Positions 27,905-36,862 of a stretch of DNA of 64,000 nucleotides are shown here, piece by piece. Below the pieces are notes generated by a model. That model did no database searches, was not told the DNA's origin, and saw only the letters and a list, made by a program, of their open reading frames with translations. The position numbers and the translations under genes are program-made. Positions within the stretch are counted from its first letter, which is position 1; every line of letters starts with the position of its first letter. The stretch comes from Bradyrhizobium sp. AZCC 1693. Its GTDB lineage: Bacteria > Pseudomonadota > Alphaproteobacteria > Rhizobiales > Xanthobacteraceae. The stretch covers positions 5,828,001 through 5,892,000 of the forward strand of contig NZ_JAZHSD010000001.1 of the NCBI RefSeq assembly GCF_036924745.1, written 5' to 3'.

Positions 27905-28783
27905 TCAAACTCGCTTCACGATGGGCCGGCCAAACAGCCCAGCCGGTTTGACGACCAATACGGTGATGATCAGCGCGAGCGCGATCGGAAGTTTCAACTC
28001 GTTACCGACGCCGGGAATGTAGGTCCCGGCGAGATTTTCGAAGACGCCGACCAGGAAGCCGCCGATCACGGCGCCGAGCGGCGAGGTCAGGCCGCCGAGC
28101 ACGGCCGCGGCGAAACCATAGATCAGTACGCCGCCCATCATGTTCGGCTCCAGGAACACCACCGGTGCGATCAGCATGCCGGCGATGGAGCCGATGGCGG
28201 CCGCCATGCCCCAGCCGAGAGCGATCATCCAGGAGGTATTGATACCGACCAGGCGGGCCGATTCAGGTAGCGAGGCCGCCGCGCGCATCGCAAGTCCCAT
28301 CCGCGTGTACTGGAAGAACAGGAACAGCAGGATCAGCAGCAGCACGGTGACGCCGATCATGCCGGCCTGGTGGGTCGAGATCAGCTGGCTGCCGAGGAAG
28401 GGGGAAGATCCGAACGGGGTCGGATACTGCTTGATGGTGAAGTCCCAGATCAGGCCGGCCACCGAGTTGACGATGGCGAACAGCGCGATGAAGCCGGCGA
28501 CGTTGGTCAAGACCGGCGCCTTCGCGAGCGGCTTGAACAGCAAGCGCTCGATCGCGATGCCGCCGACAAAGGAGAGTGCCAGCGTGAGGATGAAGGCCCA
28601 CCAGTAGGGCACGCCCCACTGCATCATCTGCCAGGACATGAAGGTCGAGAACATCGCCATTTCGCCCTGGGCGAAATTCAGATGGTCGATCGCCTGATAG
28701 ATCATCACGACCGCGAGCGCCATACAGGCATAGATCGCGCCCGTGGCGATGCCGGCCAGGACTTGGTTTGTAAACAGTTCCAT
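27905..28783 (-). CDS. livH: ABC transporter permease (LivH family)
   Basis: A 292-residue membrane permease with the standard LivH start NQVLAGIATGAIYACMALAVVMIYQAIDHLNFAQGEMAMF (GAIYACMALAVVMIY and NFAQGEMAMF are the key parts), about eight membrane segments, and the coupling loop YTRMGLAMRAAASLPESARLVGI near residue 175. It is preceded by livF with a 10-base gap and followed directly by livM, giving an operon of livG, livF, livH, livM and the first receptor. Confidence 0.93.
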   Translation of the reverse strand: MELFTNQVLAGIATGAIYACMALAVVMIYQAIDHLNFAQGEMAMFSTFMSWQMMQWGVPYWWAFILTLALSFVGGIAIERLLFKPLAKAPVLTNVAGFIALFAIVNSVAGLIWDFTIKQYPTPFGSSPFLGSQLISTHQAGMIGVTVLLLILLFLFFQYTRMGLAMRAAASLPESARLVGINTSWMIALGWGMAAAIGSIAGMLIAPVVFLEPNMMGGVLIYGFAAAVLGGLTSPLGAVIGGFLVGVFENLAGTYIPGVGNELKLPIALALIITVLVVKPAGLFGRPIVKRV

Positions 28784-28793
28784 GGCCAGCTCC

Positions 28794-29507
28794 TCAGTAG
28801 CCGAGATAGGATTTGCGGACGTCTTCGTTGGTCGCGATGTCCTTGGCGTTGCCCGACATCACGATCTTCCCGGTTTCGATCACATAGGCCTGGTCGGCGA
28901 GTTCCAGCGCCAGTTGCGCGTTCTGCTCGACCACCAGGATGGTGACCTTGTCCTCGCGGTTGATCTTGCCGAGAATCTTGAACAGCTCGCGCACGATCAG
29001 GGGCGCCAGGCCGAATGACGGCTCGTCCAGCAGCATCAGCCGCGGCCGCAGCATCAGCGCACGCGCAACCGCGAGCATCTGCTGCTCGCCGCCCGACAGC
29101 GTGCCCGCCTGCTGGGTATGGCGTTCCTTCAGCACCGGGAAGTGCTCGTACATACGCTCGATATCGGCGACGATGTTCTTCTTGTCGGTGCGGGTGATGG
29201 CCCCCAACTGCAGGTTTTCCTCCACCGTCATGGTGGTGAAGGTGCCGCGGCCCTGCGGCACATGCGCGATGCCGAGACGGACCACGTTTTCGGTCGACTT
29301 GCCGGACAGCGGCTTGCCCTCGAACTCGATCGCGCCGGTCGAACGCACCATGTTGCAGATCGCGCGCAAGGTGGTGGTCTTGCCGGCGCCGTTGGCGCCC
29401 AGCAGGGTGGTCAGGGAGCCTTCGTTGAGCGCGAAGGAGAGGCCGTGCAGCGCCTGGACCTGGCCGTAATAGGCGCGGAGATCCTTGATGTTGAGCATCG
29501 CGGTCAT
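28794..29507 (-). CDS. livF: ABC transporter ATPase (LivF family)
   Basis: A 237-residue ATP-binding subunit. Walker A GANGAGKTT near residue 37, IAHVPQGRGTFTTMTVEENL Q-loop region near 82, signature LSGGEQQMLAVARAL near 137, Walker B LMLLDEPSFGLAP near 157, and VVEQNAQLALELAD with the switch region. The start ATG 29507 overlaps the livG stop by four bases (ATGA). Confidence 0.94.
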   Translation of the reverse strand: MTAMLNIKDLRAYYGQVQALHGLSFALNEGSLTTLLGANGAGKTTTLRAICNMVRSTGAIEFEGKPLSGKSTENVVRLGIAHVPQGRGTFTTMTVEENLQLGAITRTDKKNIVADIERMYEHFPVLKERHTQQAGTLSGGEQQMLAVARALMLRPRLMLLDEPSFGLAPLIVRELFKILGKINREDKVTILVVEQNAQLALELADQAYVIETGKIVMSGNAKDIATNEDVRKSYLGY

Positions 29508-30301
29508 TGGTCCTTGCTCCCGAGATAGGCTTTGATGACATCCGGGTCGGCCTGGACCTGGGCCGGCGTTCCCTCGGCGAGCTTGCGGCCGAAGTTGAGG
29601 GCGACGACATGGTCGGCGATCGACATCACCAGACCCATGTGATGCTCGACCAGCAGCACGGTGAGGTGGCGCTCGTCGCGAAGCTTTCGGATCAGGTCGC
29701 CGAGGACGTAGACTTCCTCGTGGTTGAGGCCGCCGGCGGGCTCGTCGAGCAGCAGGATTTTCGGATCGGCGGCCAGCGCCCGTGCCAGCTCGACGCGCTT
29801 CTGGGTGCCGAACGGCAGGCCGGAAACCATGGTGTGGGCGACGTCATTGAGATTCAGGTAATCCAGAATCTCATGGACCTTCTTGTTGACCTCGGCTTCG
29901 AGGCGGCGAACTTTGCCGAGCTTCAGCGAGTCACTGACGATGTCGCTGGACGTGCGGGAATGCGTGCCGACGCGAACATTGTCGAGCACTGAAAGATTGG
30001 GAAACAGCGCGACGTTCTGGAAAGTGCGGCCGATGCCGATTTCGGCGATCCGGTGCGGCGGACGCGTCAGGATGCTCGCGCCCTCCATCAGGATATCGCC
30101 GGAAGACGGCTGATAGAGTCTGGAGAGGCAGTTGAACAGCGTGGTCTTGCCGGCGCCGTTCGGTCCGATCAGGCCGAGGATTGCGCCTTCGTGCATGTCG
30201 AAGGATACGCCATTCAGCGCGATGATGCCGCCGAACACGACGCTGACGTCGCGAACCGCGAGCAGGGGAGCATTTCCCTGCGCGAGCTGTGCCTGCGTCA
30301 T
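29504..30301 (-). CDS. livG: ABC transporter ATPase (LivG family)
   Basis: A 265-residue ATP-binding subunit. Walker A GPNGAGKTT near residue 45, IGRTFQNVALFPNLSVLDNVRVG Q-loop segment near 92 (RTFQNVALFPNLSV), signature LPFGTQKRVELARAL near 163 in the LivG-type form, Walker B KILLLDEPAGGLN near 185, and the H-loop LLVEHHMGLVM. It is the first translocator gene after the IclR regulator in the same direction, about 70 bases downstream, and may share its transcript. Confidence 0.94.
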   Translation of the reverse strand: MTQAQLAQGNAPLLAVRDVSVVFGGIIALNGVSFDMHEGAILGLIGPNGAGKTTLFNCLSRLYQPSSGDILMEGASILTRPPHRIAEIGIGRTFQNVALFPNLSVLDNVRVGTHSRTSSDIVSDSLKLGKVRRLEAEVNKKVHEILDYLNLNDVAHTMVSGLPFGTQKRVELARALAADPKILLLDEPAGGLNHEEVYVLGDLIRKLRDERHLTVLLVEHHMGLVMSIADHVVALNFGRKLAEGTPAQVQADPDVIKAYLGSKDQ

Positions 30302-30370
30302 CGCGTCCCGCCCGCCCTGATCACGGAGCGGAAATGACCTTGCGAATATTTTCGCCGGTCATGGTGAAGA

Positions 30371-31237
30371 CTATCTGATCCCCTCGGCCAAACGTGCAAC
30401 TTTCCCTCCTGGTTTTAGTTTTTTGTTGTCTGCTTTTTTGGATTGCGGTGCTGCGCCGCCCAGCGCTGCCTCGATTTTCCTTACCATCGTGACCAGGCGA
30501 GGTCCAATGTCGGTCAGCAAGCGATCTTCCGTAAAGCGGAATGCCGGCGCGCCGCAATTGAAGGCATACGGCCCGGTTCCGTCATTGAGCTTCAGCGCTA
30601 CACCTACGGCGTGCACGTCGTTCTGCCATTCGCCTGCAGAAATCGCGAAGCCGTATTTCGCCACCGTTTCGCCCGAGCGTTCGATGCCTTCGCGCATCCG
30701 CGCCCATCGGCTGCCGTAATGGTCGCGCAGCTCGCGCAATAAAGAGGCACGTTCGTCGTCGGGCAGTGCCCAGATATAGGCGCGTCCCATTGCCGACGTC
30801 GCAATCGGTACGCGTGAACCGACGTCCAGCTGTACGCCGAGCGTCAACCCGTTACGGCTCTGCCCGAAATAGATCATGCTGTGACGGTCGCGTCCGCCGA
30901 CGGCGACGGCGCCGCCGGTCTCGCGCATCAGTTCTTCACGATAGGGTTCGGACAAATGCCGAACGCCGAGATTGGCAAGGGCGGCATACCCCAGCGCCAT
31001 GGCTGATGGCGCGAGCTGATACTTTTCGAAGCGCGGAACGGGTGTAAGATAACCCAGCTTGGTCAGGGTGTAGGTCAGCCGGGAAATGGTCGGCTTTGGC
31101 AAATTGGTGCGGGCGGCGAGTTCTTGATTGCCGAGCAGTCCGTCGTTGGGATGAAATGCGCGCAACACATCGAGTCCGCGGGAGAGTGCGACGACGAAGC
31201 TGCGATCGGTCGCCACCTTTTTCCCTGGACGCTTCAT
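30371..31237 (-). CDS. IclR-family transcriptional regulator
   Basis: A 288-residue regulator. The winged helix-turn-helix is at about 15-75 (VALSRGLDVLRAF, then NQELAARTNLPKPTISRLTYTL with the recognition helix), and the C-terminal GAF-like effector domain runs from about 95 to 260 (HSMIYFGQSRNGLTLGVQLDVGSRVPIATSAMGRAYI; SAMGRAYI is the family hallmark, and GEWQNDVHAVGVAL near 205). A Lys-rich tail follows. IclR proteins bind as tetramers to short palindromes and respond to aromatic or carboxylic acids. The gene is divergent from the pim-like operon and upstream of the liv genes. A perfect 19-bp palindrome at 31313 in the shared gap is the likely site, which would let it control uptake and catabolism together. 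Confidence 0.92.
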   Translation of the reverse strand: MKRPGKKVATDRSFVVALSRGLDVLRAFHPNDGLLGNQELAARTNLPKPTISRLTYTLTKLGYLTPVPRFEKYQLAPSAMALGYAALANLGVRHLSEPYREELMRETGGAVAVGGRDRHSMIYFGQSRNGLTLGVQLDVGSRVPIATSAMGRAYIWALPDDERASLLRELRDHYGSRWARMREGIERSGETVAKYGFAISAGEWQNDVHAVGVALKLNDGTGPYAFNCGAPAFRFTEDRLLTDIGPRLVTMVRKIEAALGGAAPQSKKADNKKLKPGGKVARLAEGIR

Positions 31238-31312
31238 TACCCGTTACTGCTGATGAGCTCGTTGACAACGGACGTGCTTCAAAATAACCCTCCGTGTCAA
31301 GATGTGGAATTA

Positions 31313-31331
31313 AATTTCGCAGTGCGAAATT
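31313..31331. promoter_or_regulatory. Putative IclR operator between the IclR gene and the pim-like operon
   Basis: AATTTCGCAGTGCGAAATT, perfect 9-bp arms around one base, about 75 bases upstream of the IclR start and 88 bases upstream of the pim start. TTGACA at 31262-31267 upstream may be the -35 of the pim promoter, though its -10 is weak. Confidence 0.7.
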
Positions 31332-31376
31332 AGTAAAATCGACCGTAGCCACTCAACGCAAGTTGCGCGGCATCCA

Positions 31377-31408
31377 AGAACAAACGATCCAGAGAACAAA
31401 CGATCCAG
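31377..31408. repeat. 16-bp tandem duplication in the pim-like operon leader
   Basis: AGAACAAACGATCCAG occurs twice in perfect head-to-tail copies (31377-31392, 31393-31408), ending at the ribosome-binding site AGGGAGAG of the GTG start at 31419. Confidence 0.9.
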
Positions 31409-31418
31409 GGAGAGTCCC

Positions 31419-33515
31419 GTGAGCGAAGTGGTAAAACTCGAGCGTAATGACGTCATCGCCATCGTCACGGTCAACAGCCCTCCCGTCAACGCGCTGAGCG
31501 CGGCGGTGCGCGGCGGTATCTTGGAGTGCATGAAGAGCGCGATTGCGGATGCGGAAGTTAAGGCAATCGTGCTGACCTGTGCCGGCCGTACCTTCATCGC
31601 GGGCGCCGACATCACCGAATTCGGCAAGCCGCCGAAGCCCCCGGGCCTCGCCGAGGTGCTGGTTCTGATGGAGAACTCGCCGAAGCCGATCATTGCCGCC
31701 ATTCACGGCACCGCGCTCGGCGGCGGCCTCGAAGTCGCACTGGCATGCCACTATCGCGTGGCCACCAAGGAAGCCAGGCTCGGCCTGCCCGAAGTGAAGC
31801 TCGGCCTGCTGCCGGGCGCCGGCGGTACCCAGCGGCTCCCGCGCGCGGTCGGCCCCGAACTCGCGGTCAAGATGATCGTCAGCGGCGATCCGATCGGCGC
31901 GGCGGAAGCGCTCAAGAACGGCCTGATCGAGGAGATCGTCGAAGGACCGGCTTCGGGCGGCAAGGCCTTTGCGCTCAAGGTGCTGGCCGAGAAGCGCCCG
32001 CTGCGCAAGCTGCGCGACGACGACTCCAAGCTTGCGGCGGCCAAGGCCGACATTTCGATCTTCACCAACGCAGTCGCAGCCCTGACCAAGAAGGCGCGCG
32101 GGCTGGAAGCGCCGTTCGCCGCCGCCGATGCGGTGCGCGCCGCCATTGAACTGCCGTTCGACGAAGGGTTGAAGAAGGAGCGCGAAGGTTTCCTCAAGCT
32201 GGTATCCAGCGACCAGTCCAAGGCGCAGCGCTATGCGTTCTTCTCCGAGCGCGAAGCCGCCAAGATCGCCGGCGTGCCCGAAGGCACCAAGCCGCGTCCG
32301 GTCGAGCGCGTCGCCATCATCGGCGCCGGTACCATGGGCGGCGGTATCGCGATGTCGTTCGCCAACGCCGGTATTCCGGTGACGCTGGTCGAGACCGGCG
32401 AGGAGCAGCTCAAGCGCGGCCTCGGCGTGATGCAGAAGAACTACGAGGCCACCGCGGCGCGTGGCGGTATCCCCGCGGATGCCCCGGCCAAGCGCATGGG
32501 CCTGATCACGGGCGTGGTCGGCCTGGAGAACGTCAAGGACGCTGACCTGGTGATCGAAGCCGTGTTCGAAACCATGGCGGTCAAGAAGGAAGTGTTCGAG
32601 GCGCTCGACAAGCACGCCAAGCCGGGCGCGGTGCTCGCTTCCAACACCTCGTACCTCAACATCGACGAGATCGCGAAAGTGACAAAGCGTCCGCAGGACG
32701 TGCTCGGCATGCACTTCTTCTCGCCTGCCAACGTCATGAAGCTGTGCGAGATCGTCCGCGCCGAAAAAACCGCGCCCGATGCGTTGACGACCGCGGTGTC
32801 GATCGCGCGCAAGATTGCAAAGGTGCCGGCCGTGGTCGGCGTCTGCGACGGCTTTGTCGGCAACCGCATGCTGGCCCAGCGCGGCAAGCAGTCGGAAAAG
32901 CTGCTGTTCGAAGGCGCGTTGCCGCAGCAGGTCGATGCCGTGGTGACGAGGTTCGGCATGCCGATGGGCCCGTTCGCGATGAGCGATCTCGCCGGCCTCG
33001 ATATCGGCTGGCGTTCGCGGAAAGACCGCGGCATCAAGTCGGAAATCGCCGACGCGCTGTGCGAGGCCGGGCGCTTCGGCCAGAAGACCGGCAAGGGTTA
33101 CTACAAGTATGAAGCAGGCTCCCGCGCGGCGCTGCCCGATCCGGAAGTCGAGAAGCTGATCGACGAGACGCTGCAGCGCCTCGGCCGCAAGAAGCGGGTC
33201 GTCAGCGACGACGAGATCTTGGAGCGCATGATGTACCCGATGATCAACGAGGGTGCGCGCATCCTCGAAGAGGGCATCGCGGCGCGTCCGAGCGACATCG
33301 ACGTGATCTGGCTCTACGGCTATGGCTGGCCGATCTATCGCGGCGGCCCGATGTTCTACGCCGACCAGGTCGGTCTCAAGCACATCGCCGATCGGCTCTC
33401 CTACTACGCCAAGGAGACCAATGATCCCTCGCTCGAACCGGCTCCGCTGCTCAAGCGTCTCGCCGCCGAAGGCAAGACCTTTGCGTCGCTGGCCGCGCAG
33501 TCGAAGGCGGCTTGA
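31419..33515 (+). CDS. pimF: Bifunctional enoyl-CoA hydratase / 3-hydroxyacyl-CoA dehydrogenase (PimF-like)
   Basis: A 698-residue multifunctional beta-oxidation protein. Residues 1-180 form a crotonase domain (TFIAGADITEFG near 57, HGTALGGGLEVALACHYRVA near 92, GLPEVKLGLLPGAGGTQRLPR near 123, whose two Glu are catalytic). From about 290 follows the NAD-binding dehydrogenase domain (VAIIGAGTMGGGIAMSFANAG), then FDKHAKPGAVLASNTSYL-type segments and GMHFFSPANVMKLCEIV near 435 with the catalytic His, and two C-terminal 3HCDH domains (VGVCDGFVGNRML). GTG 31419 follows AGGGAGAG. Its position before a CoA ligase and a paired acyl-CoA dehydrogenase matches pimF, first gene of the R. palustris pimelate operon. 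Confidence 0.88.
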   Translation: MSEVVKLERNDVIAIVTVNSPPVNALSAAVRGGILECMKSAIADAEVKAIVLTCAGRTFIAGADITEFGKPPKPPGLAEVLVLMENSPKPIIAAIHGTALGGGLEVALACHYRVATKEARLGLPEVKLGLLPGAGGTQRLPRAVGPELAVKMIVSGDPIGAAEALKNGLIEEIVEGPASGGKAFALKVLAEKRPLRKLRDDDSKLAAAKADISIFTNAVAALTKKARGLEAPFAAADAVRAAIELPFDEGLKKEREGFLKLVSSDQSKAQRYAFFSEREAAKIAGVPEGTKPRPVERVAIIGAGTMGGGIAMSFANAGIPVTLVETGEEQLKRGLGVMQKNYEATAARGGIPADAPAKRMGLITGVVGLENVKDADLVIEAVFETMAVKKEVFEALDKHAKPGAVLASNTSYLNIDEIAKVTKRPQDVLGMHFFSPANVMKLCEIVRAEKTAPDALTTAVSIARKIAKVPAVVGVCDGFVGNRMLAQRGKQSEKLLFEGALPQQVDAVVTRFGMPMGPFAMSDLAGLDIGWRSRKDRGIKSEIADALCEAGRFGQKTGKGYYKYEAGSRAALPDPEVEKLIDETLQRLGRKKRVVSDDEILERMMYPMINEGARILEEGIAARPSDIDVIWLYGYGWPIYRGGPMFYADQVGLKHIADRLSYYAKETNDPSLEPAPLLKRLAAEGKTFASLAAQSKAA

Positions 33516-33536
33516 TGGGGCACTGCTCTCACCGCA

Positions 33537-33645
33537 CGTCATTCCGGGATGGTGCGTTAGCACCAGACCTCAGATGTGCACTGCACATCGGGGAATCTCG
33601 AGATTCCGGGTTCGCTCGCTGGCCGCGAGCGCCCCGGAATGACGA
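33537..33645. repeat. Dispersed palindromic element, family A (copy 2), with nested palindrome
   Basis: Outer arms CGTCATTCCGG / CCCGGAATGACGAC as in copy 1 at 18970. Inside is GATGTGCACTGCACATC (33573-33589), an odd-length version of the nested palindrome in copy 1, next to GGGGAATCTCGAGATTCC. Confidence 0.75.
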
Positions 33646-33666
33646 CTTGGGGCGCTGAAAGCTTCC

Positions 33667-35349
33667 ATGACCCATCCCGGCGAACAGTTCTATCCGGAAG
33701 GCGTCCGCTGGGACGATCCGATCGCGCGCGGAACGTTGCCGGACTTGTTGTCGGAGGCCGCCGCCGAATTCGCCTCGCGGCCGGCGATCGAATTCCGCGA
33801 CCGGCCGATCAGCTACGCCGAACTGGAAGACAAGGTCGAGATTGCCGCCGGCGCGTTTCTTCGCGCCGGCTACGGCAAGAACCATTCGGTCGCGCTGTTC
33901 CTCGGCAATTCGCCGGATCATCCCGTCAATTTCTTCGGCGCGCTGAAGGCGGGTGCCCGCGTCGTGCACCTGTCACCGCTCGATGGCGAGATCGCGCTGT
34001 CGCACAAGCTTACGGACTCCGGCGCGCGGGTGCTGGTCACCAGCAATCTGTCGGCGCTGTTGCCGACCGCGCTGAAGTTTCTCGCTCACGGCCTGCTCGA
34101 CCGCCTGATCGTCTGCGAGGACGATCACTGGGGCAAGGTCGGCACGCCGCAGACGGCGCTGCCGAATAATCCGAAGATCATCACCTACCGGCAATTCACC
34201 GATGGCGCGGCGAAGCCGGCGCAATGGCCCGCGATCTCGGCCGATGACGTCGCGCTGCTGCAATATACCGGCGGCACGACAGGGCTTCCAAAAGGCGCCA
34301 TGCTGAGCCACGGCAACCTGACCTCGGCGGTGTCGGTCTACGACGTCTGGGGCAGGCCAGCGCGCGCCGAGCGCAACGCCATCGAGCGCGTGATCTGCGT
34401 GTTGCCGCTGTTCCACATCTACGCGCTGACGGTGGTGCTGCTCTCCGCGATCCGGCGCGGCCATCTGATCTCGCTGCATCAACGTTTCGACGTCGAGGCT
34501 GTCATGCGCGACATCGAGGTCAAGCGCGCCACTTCATTCCCGGGCGTGCCGACGATGTGGATCGCGATCGCAGCACTTCCCGATCTCGACAAGCGCGACC
34601 TGTCCTCGCTGGTGTCCTGCGGCTCCGGCGGCGCGCCGCTGCCGGTCGAGGTCGCCAAAATCTTCGAGCGCCGGGTCGGCATGAAGCTGAAGAGCGGCTG
34701 GGGCATGACCGAGACCTGCTCGCCCGGCACGGCTCACCCCAAGGAAGGTCCGGACAAATCAGGCTCGATCGGGTTGATGCTGCCCGGCATCGAGATGGAC
34801 GTGGTGTCGCTGGAAGACCCGACCAAATTGATGCCGGTAGGCGAGGCCGGCGAAATCCGCATCCGCGGACCGAACGTCACCAAGGGCTACTGGAACCGGC
34901 CGAAGGAAACCGCCGAAGCCTTCGTCGGCGACCGCTTCCTCACCGGCGACATCGGCTACATGGACGCCGACGGCTACTTCTATCTGGTCGACCGCAAGAA
35001 GGACATGATCATCTCCGGCGGCTTCAACGTCTATCCGCAGATGATCGAACAGGCGATATACACGCATCCGTCGGTGCAGGAAGTGATCGTGATCGGCATC
35101 CCCGATGACTATCGTGGCGAGGCCGCCAAGGCCTTCATCAAGCTGCGCAACGACGCCAAGCCGTTCACGCTGGACGAACTGCGCGCCTTCCTCACCGGCA
35201 AGCTCGGCAAGCACGAGATTCCGGCCGCGGTCGATTTCGTCAACGAGCTGCCGCGCACGCCGGTCGGGAAATTATCGCGCCACGAATTGCGGATGCAGCA
35301 ACAGCCTTCGCAGGCCAAACAGCAACTCGTTTCAGGAGGTCGTTCCTAA
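33667..35349 (+). CDS. pimA: Acyl-CoA ligase for dicarboxylic or fatty acids (PimA-like)
   Basis: A 560-residue ANL-superfamily ligase that forms acyl-CoA from acid, ATP and CoA. Motifs: LLQYTGGTTGLPKGAMLSHGN (A3; YTGGTTGLPKGA near residue 200), GWGMTETCSPGT (A5, near 345), FLTGDIGYMDADGYFYLVDRKKDMIISGGFNVYPQMIE (A7 and A8; DRKKDMIISGGFNVYP near 440), and the catalytic Lys in LPRTPVGKLSRHEL near the end. ATG 33667 follows a palindromic repeat and a GAAAGC sequence; a repeat lies between it and pimF, so it may have its own promoter or a processed transcript. The order after pimF fits pimA, whose R. palustris product accepts C7-C14 dicarboxylates and fatty acids. Confidence 0.85.
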   Translation: MTHPGEQFYPEGVRWDDPIARGTLPDLLSEAAAEFASRPAIEFRDRPISYAELEDKVEIAAGAFLRAGYGKNHSVALFLGNSPDHPVNFFGALKAGARVVHLSPLDGEIALSHKLTDSGARVLVTSNLSALLPTALKFLAHGLLDRLIVCEDDHWGKVGTPQTALPNNPKIITYRQFTDGAAKPAQWPAISADDVALLQYTGGTTGLPKGAMLSHGNLTSAVSVYDVWGRPARAERNAIERVICVLPLFHIYALTVVLLSAIRRGHLISLHQRFDVEAVMRDIEVKRATSFPGVPTMWIAIAALPDLDKRDLSSLVSCGSGGAPLPVEVAKIFERRVGMKLKSGWGMTETCSPGTAHPKEGPDKSGSIGLMLPGIEMDVVSLEDPTKLMPVGEAGEIRIRGPNVTKGYWNRPKETAEAFVGDRFLTGDIGYMDADGYFYLVDRKKDMIISGGFNVYPQMIEQAIYTHPSVQEVIVIGIPDDYRGEAAKAFIKLRNDAKPFTLDELRAFLTGKLGKHEIPAAVDFVNELPRTPVGKLSRHELRMQQQPSQAKQQLVSGGRS

Positions 35350-35355
35350 CTTCAC

Positions 35356-35473
35356 TGTCGTCCCGGCCTTGAGCCGGGACCCATACGCCGCGGCCTGGCG
35401 TAAGGGCAATCTGGCAGACGATCTTTGCAACTGAGGCCGGTGGTTATGGGTCCCTGCGTTCGCAGGGACGACG
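35356..35473. repeat. Dispersed palindromic element, family C (copy 1)
   Basis: Left hairpin GTCGTCCCGG...CCGGGACCCATA and right hairpin TATGGGTCCCTGCG...CGCAGGGACGAC form an overall inverted repeat. Copies 2 and 3 are at 38917 and 49149. In R. palustris pimB occupies this place between pimA and pimC. Confidence 0.8.
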
Positions 35474-35523
35474 ATAGAGAACAGTTCGCGTTACAGAGTC
35501 AAATTCGCTCACAGGAGGATCCG

Positions 35524-36714
35524 ATGGATCTCGCTTTCAGCAAGGAAGAAATCGCGTTTCGTGAGGAGGTGAGGGCCTTCTTCCGGGACAACGTGCCGCC
35601 GGAAACGCGGCGCAAGATGGTGGAGGGGCGTCACCTCTCCAAGGACGAGATGGTCGCCTGGTGGCGCATCCTGAACAAGAAGGGCTGGGGCTGCTCGCAC
35701 TGGCCGAAGGAATATGGCGGCACCGGGTGGACCTCGGTGCAGCACTATATTTTCAACGAAGAGCTGCAGATGCACCCGGCGCCGGCGCCGCTTGCGTTTG
35801 GCGTCAGCATGGTCGGCCCCGTCATCTACACCTTCGGCAACGAGAAGCAGAAGAAGCAGTATCTGCCGCGCATCGCCAATGTCGACGACTGGTGGTGCCA
35901 GGGCTTTTCGGAGCCCGGCTCGGGATCGGACCTCGCTTCGCTCAAGACCAAGGCCGAGCGCAAGGGCGACAAATATATCATCAACGGCCAGAAGACCTGG
36001 ACCACGCTGGCGCAGCACGCCGACATGATCTTCTGCCTGTGCCGCACCGACACCACTGCGAAGAAGCAGATGGGCATCTCCTTCATTGTTTTCGACATGA
36101 AGTCGAAGGGCGTCACCGTGCGCCCGATCGAGACCATCGACGGCGGCCATGAGGTCAACGAAGTGTTCTTTGATGACGTCGAGGTGCCGGTCGAGAATCT
36201 GATCGGCGAGGAGAACAAGGGCTGGGATTACGCAAAGTTCCTGCTCGGCAACGAGCGCACCGGCATCGCCCGCGTCGGCGTCTCCAAGGAGCGGCTGCGC
36301 CGCATCAAGGATCTCGCCTCCAAGGTCGAACAGAACGGCAAGCCCGTGATCGAGGACCAGGGCTTCCGCGAAAAACTCGCCGCCTGCGAGATCGAGCTGA
36401 AGGCGCTCGAGCTCACGCAGCTCCGCGTCGTCGCGGATGAAGGCAAGCACGGCAAGGGCAAGCCCAACCCGGCGTCCTCGGTGTTGAAGATCAAGGGTTC
36501 GGAAATCCAGCAGACCACGACCGAACTTTTGATGGAAGTGATCGGCCCGTTCGCCGCACCCTACGACGTGCATGGCGATGACGGCTCCAACGAGACCATG
36601 GACTGGACCGCCCAGATCGCGCCGAGCTACTTCAACAACCGCAAGGTCTCGATCTACGGCGGCTCCAACGAGATCCAGCGCAACATCATCACCAAGGCGG
36701 TGCTGGGGCTTTAA
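35524..36714 (+). CDS. pimC: Acyl-CoA dehydrogenase, large subunit (PimC-like)
   Basis: A 396-residue FAD-dependent acyl-CoA dehydrogenase. Helical N-terminal domain 1-120, FAD/substrate motif WCQGFSEPGSGSDLASLKTKA near 122 (SEPGSGSDLA), middle beta-domain with DGGHEVNEVFFDDVEVPVENLIGEENKGW near 205 (NEVFFDDVEVP), and C-terminal helices ending IYGGSNEIQRNIITKAVLGL. ATG 35524 is nine bases after AGGAGG. It introduces the alpha-beta double bond in the acyl-CoA before PimF hydrates it, and passes electrons to electron-transfer flavoprotein. It pairs with the smaller dehydrogenase downstream, as in the two-subunit pimeloyl-CoA dehydrogenase. Confidence 0.88.
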   Translation: MDLAFSKEEIAFREEVRAFFRDNVPPETRRKMVEGRHLSKDEMVAWWRILNKKGWGCSHWPKEYGGTGWTSVQHYIFNEELQMHPAPAPLAFGVSMVGPVIYTFGNEKQKKQYLPRIANVDDWWCQGFSEPGSGSDLASLKTKAERKGDKYIINGQKTWTTLAQHADMIFCLCRTDTTAKKQMGISFIVFDMKSKGVTVRPIETIDGGHEVNEVFFDDVEVPVENLIGEENKGWDYAKFLLGNERTGIARVGVSKERLRRIKDLASKVEQNGKPVIEDQGFREKLAACEIELKALELTQLRVVADEGKHGKGKPNPASSVLKIKGSEIQQTTTELLMEVIGPFAAPYDVHGDDGSNETMDWTAQIAPSYFNNRKVSIYGGSNEIQRNIITKAVLGL

Positions 36715-36742
36715 GGTCGCAATACGCGACCGCACGCACCGT

Positions 36743-36829
36743 CGTCATGGCCGGGCTTGACCCGGCCATCCACGTCTTGACGCAAGGAAAGCAAGACGTG
36801 GATGCCCGGGACACGCCCGGGCATGACGG
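36743..36829. repeat. Dispersed palindromic element, family B (copy 1)
   Basis: CGTCATGGCCGGGCTTGACC and GACACGCCCGGGCATGACG form outer arms, with inner CACGTCTTG / CAAGACGTG. It lies between pimC and pimD. Confidence 0.8.
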
Positions 36830-36862
36830 AGAAAATTTGGTTATCTGGAGAAAGTAACGAAC

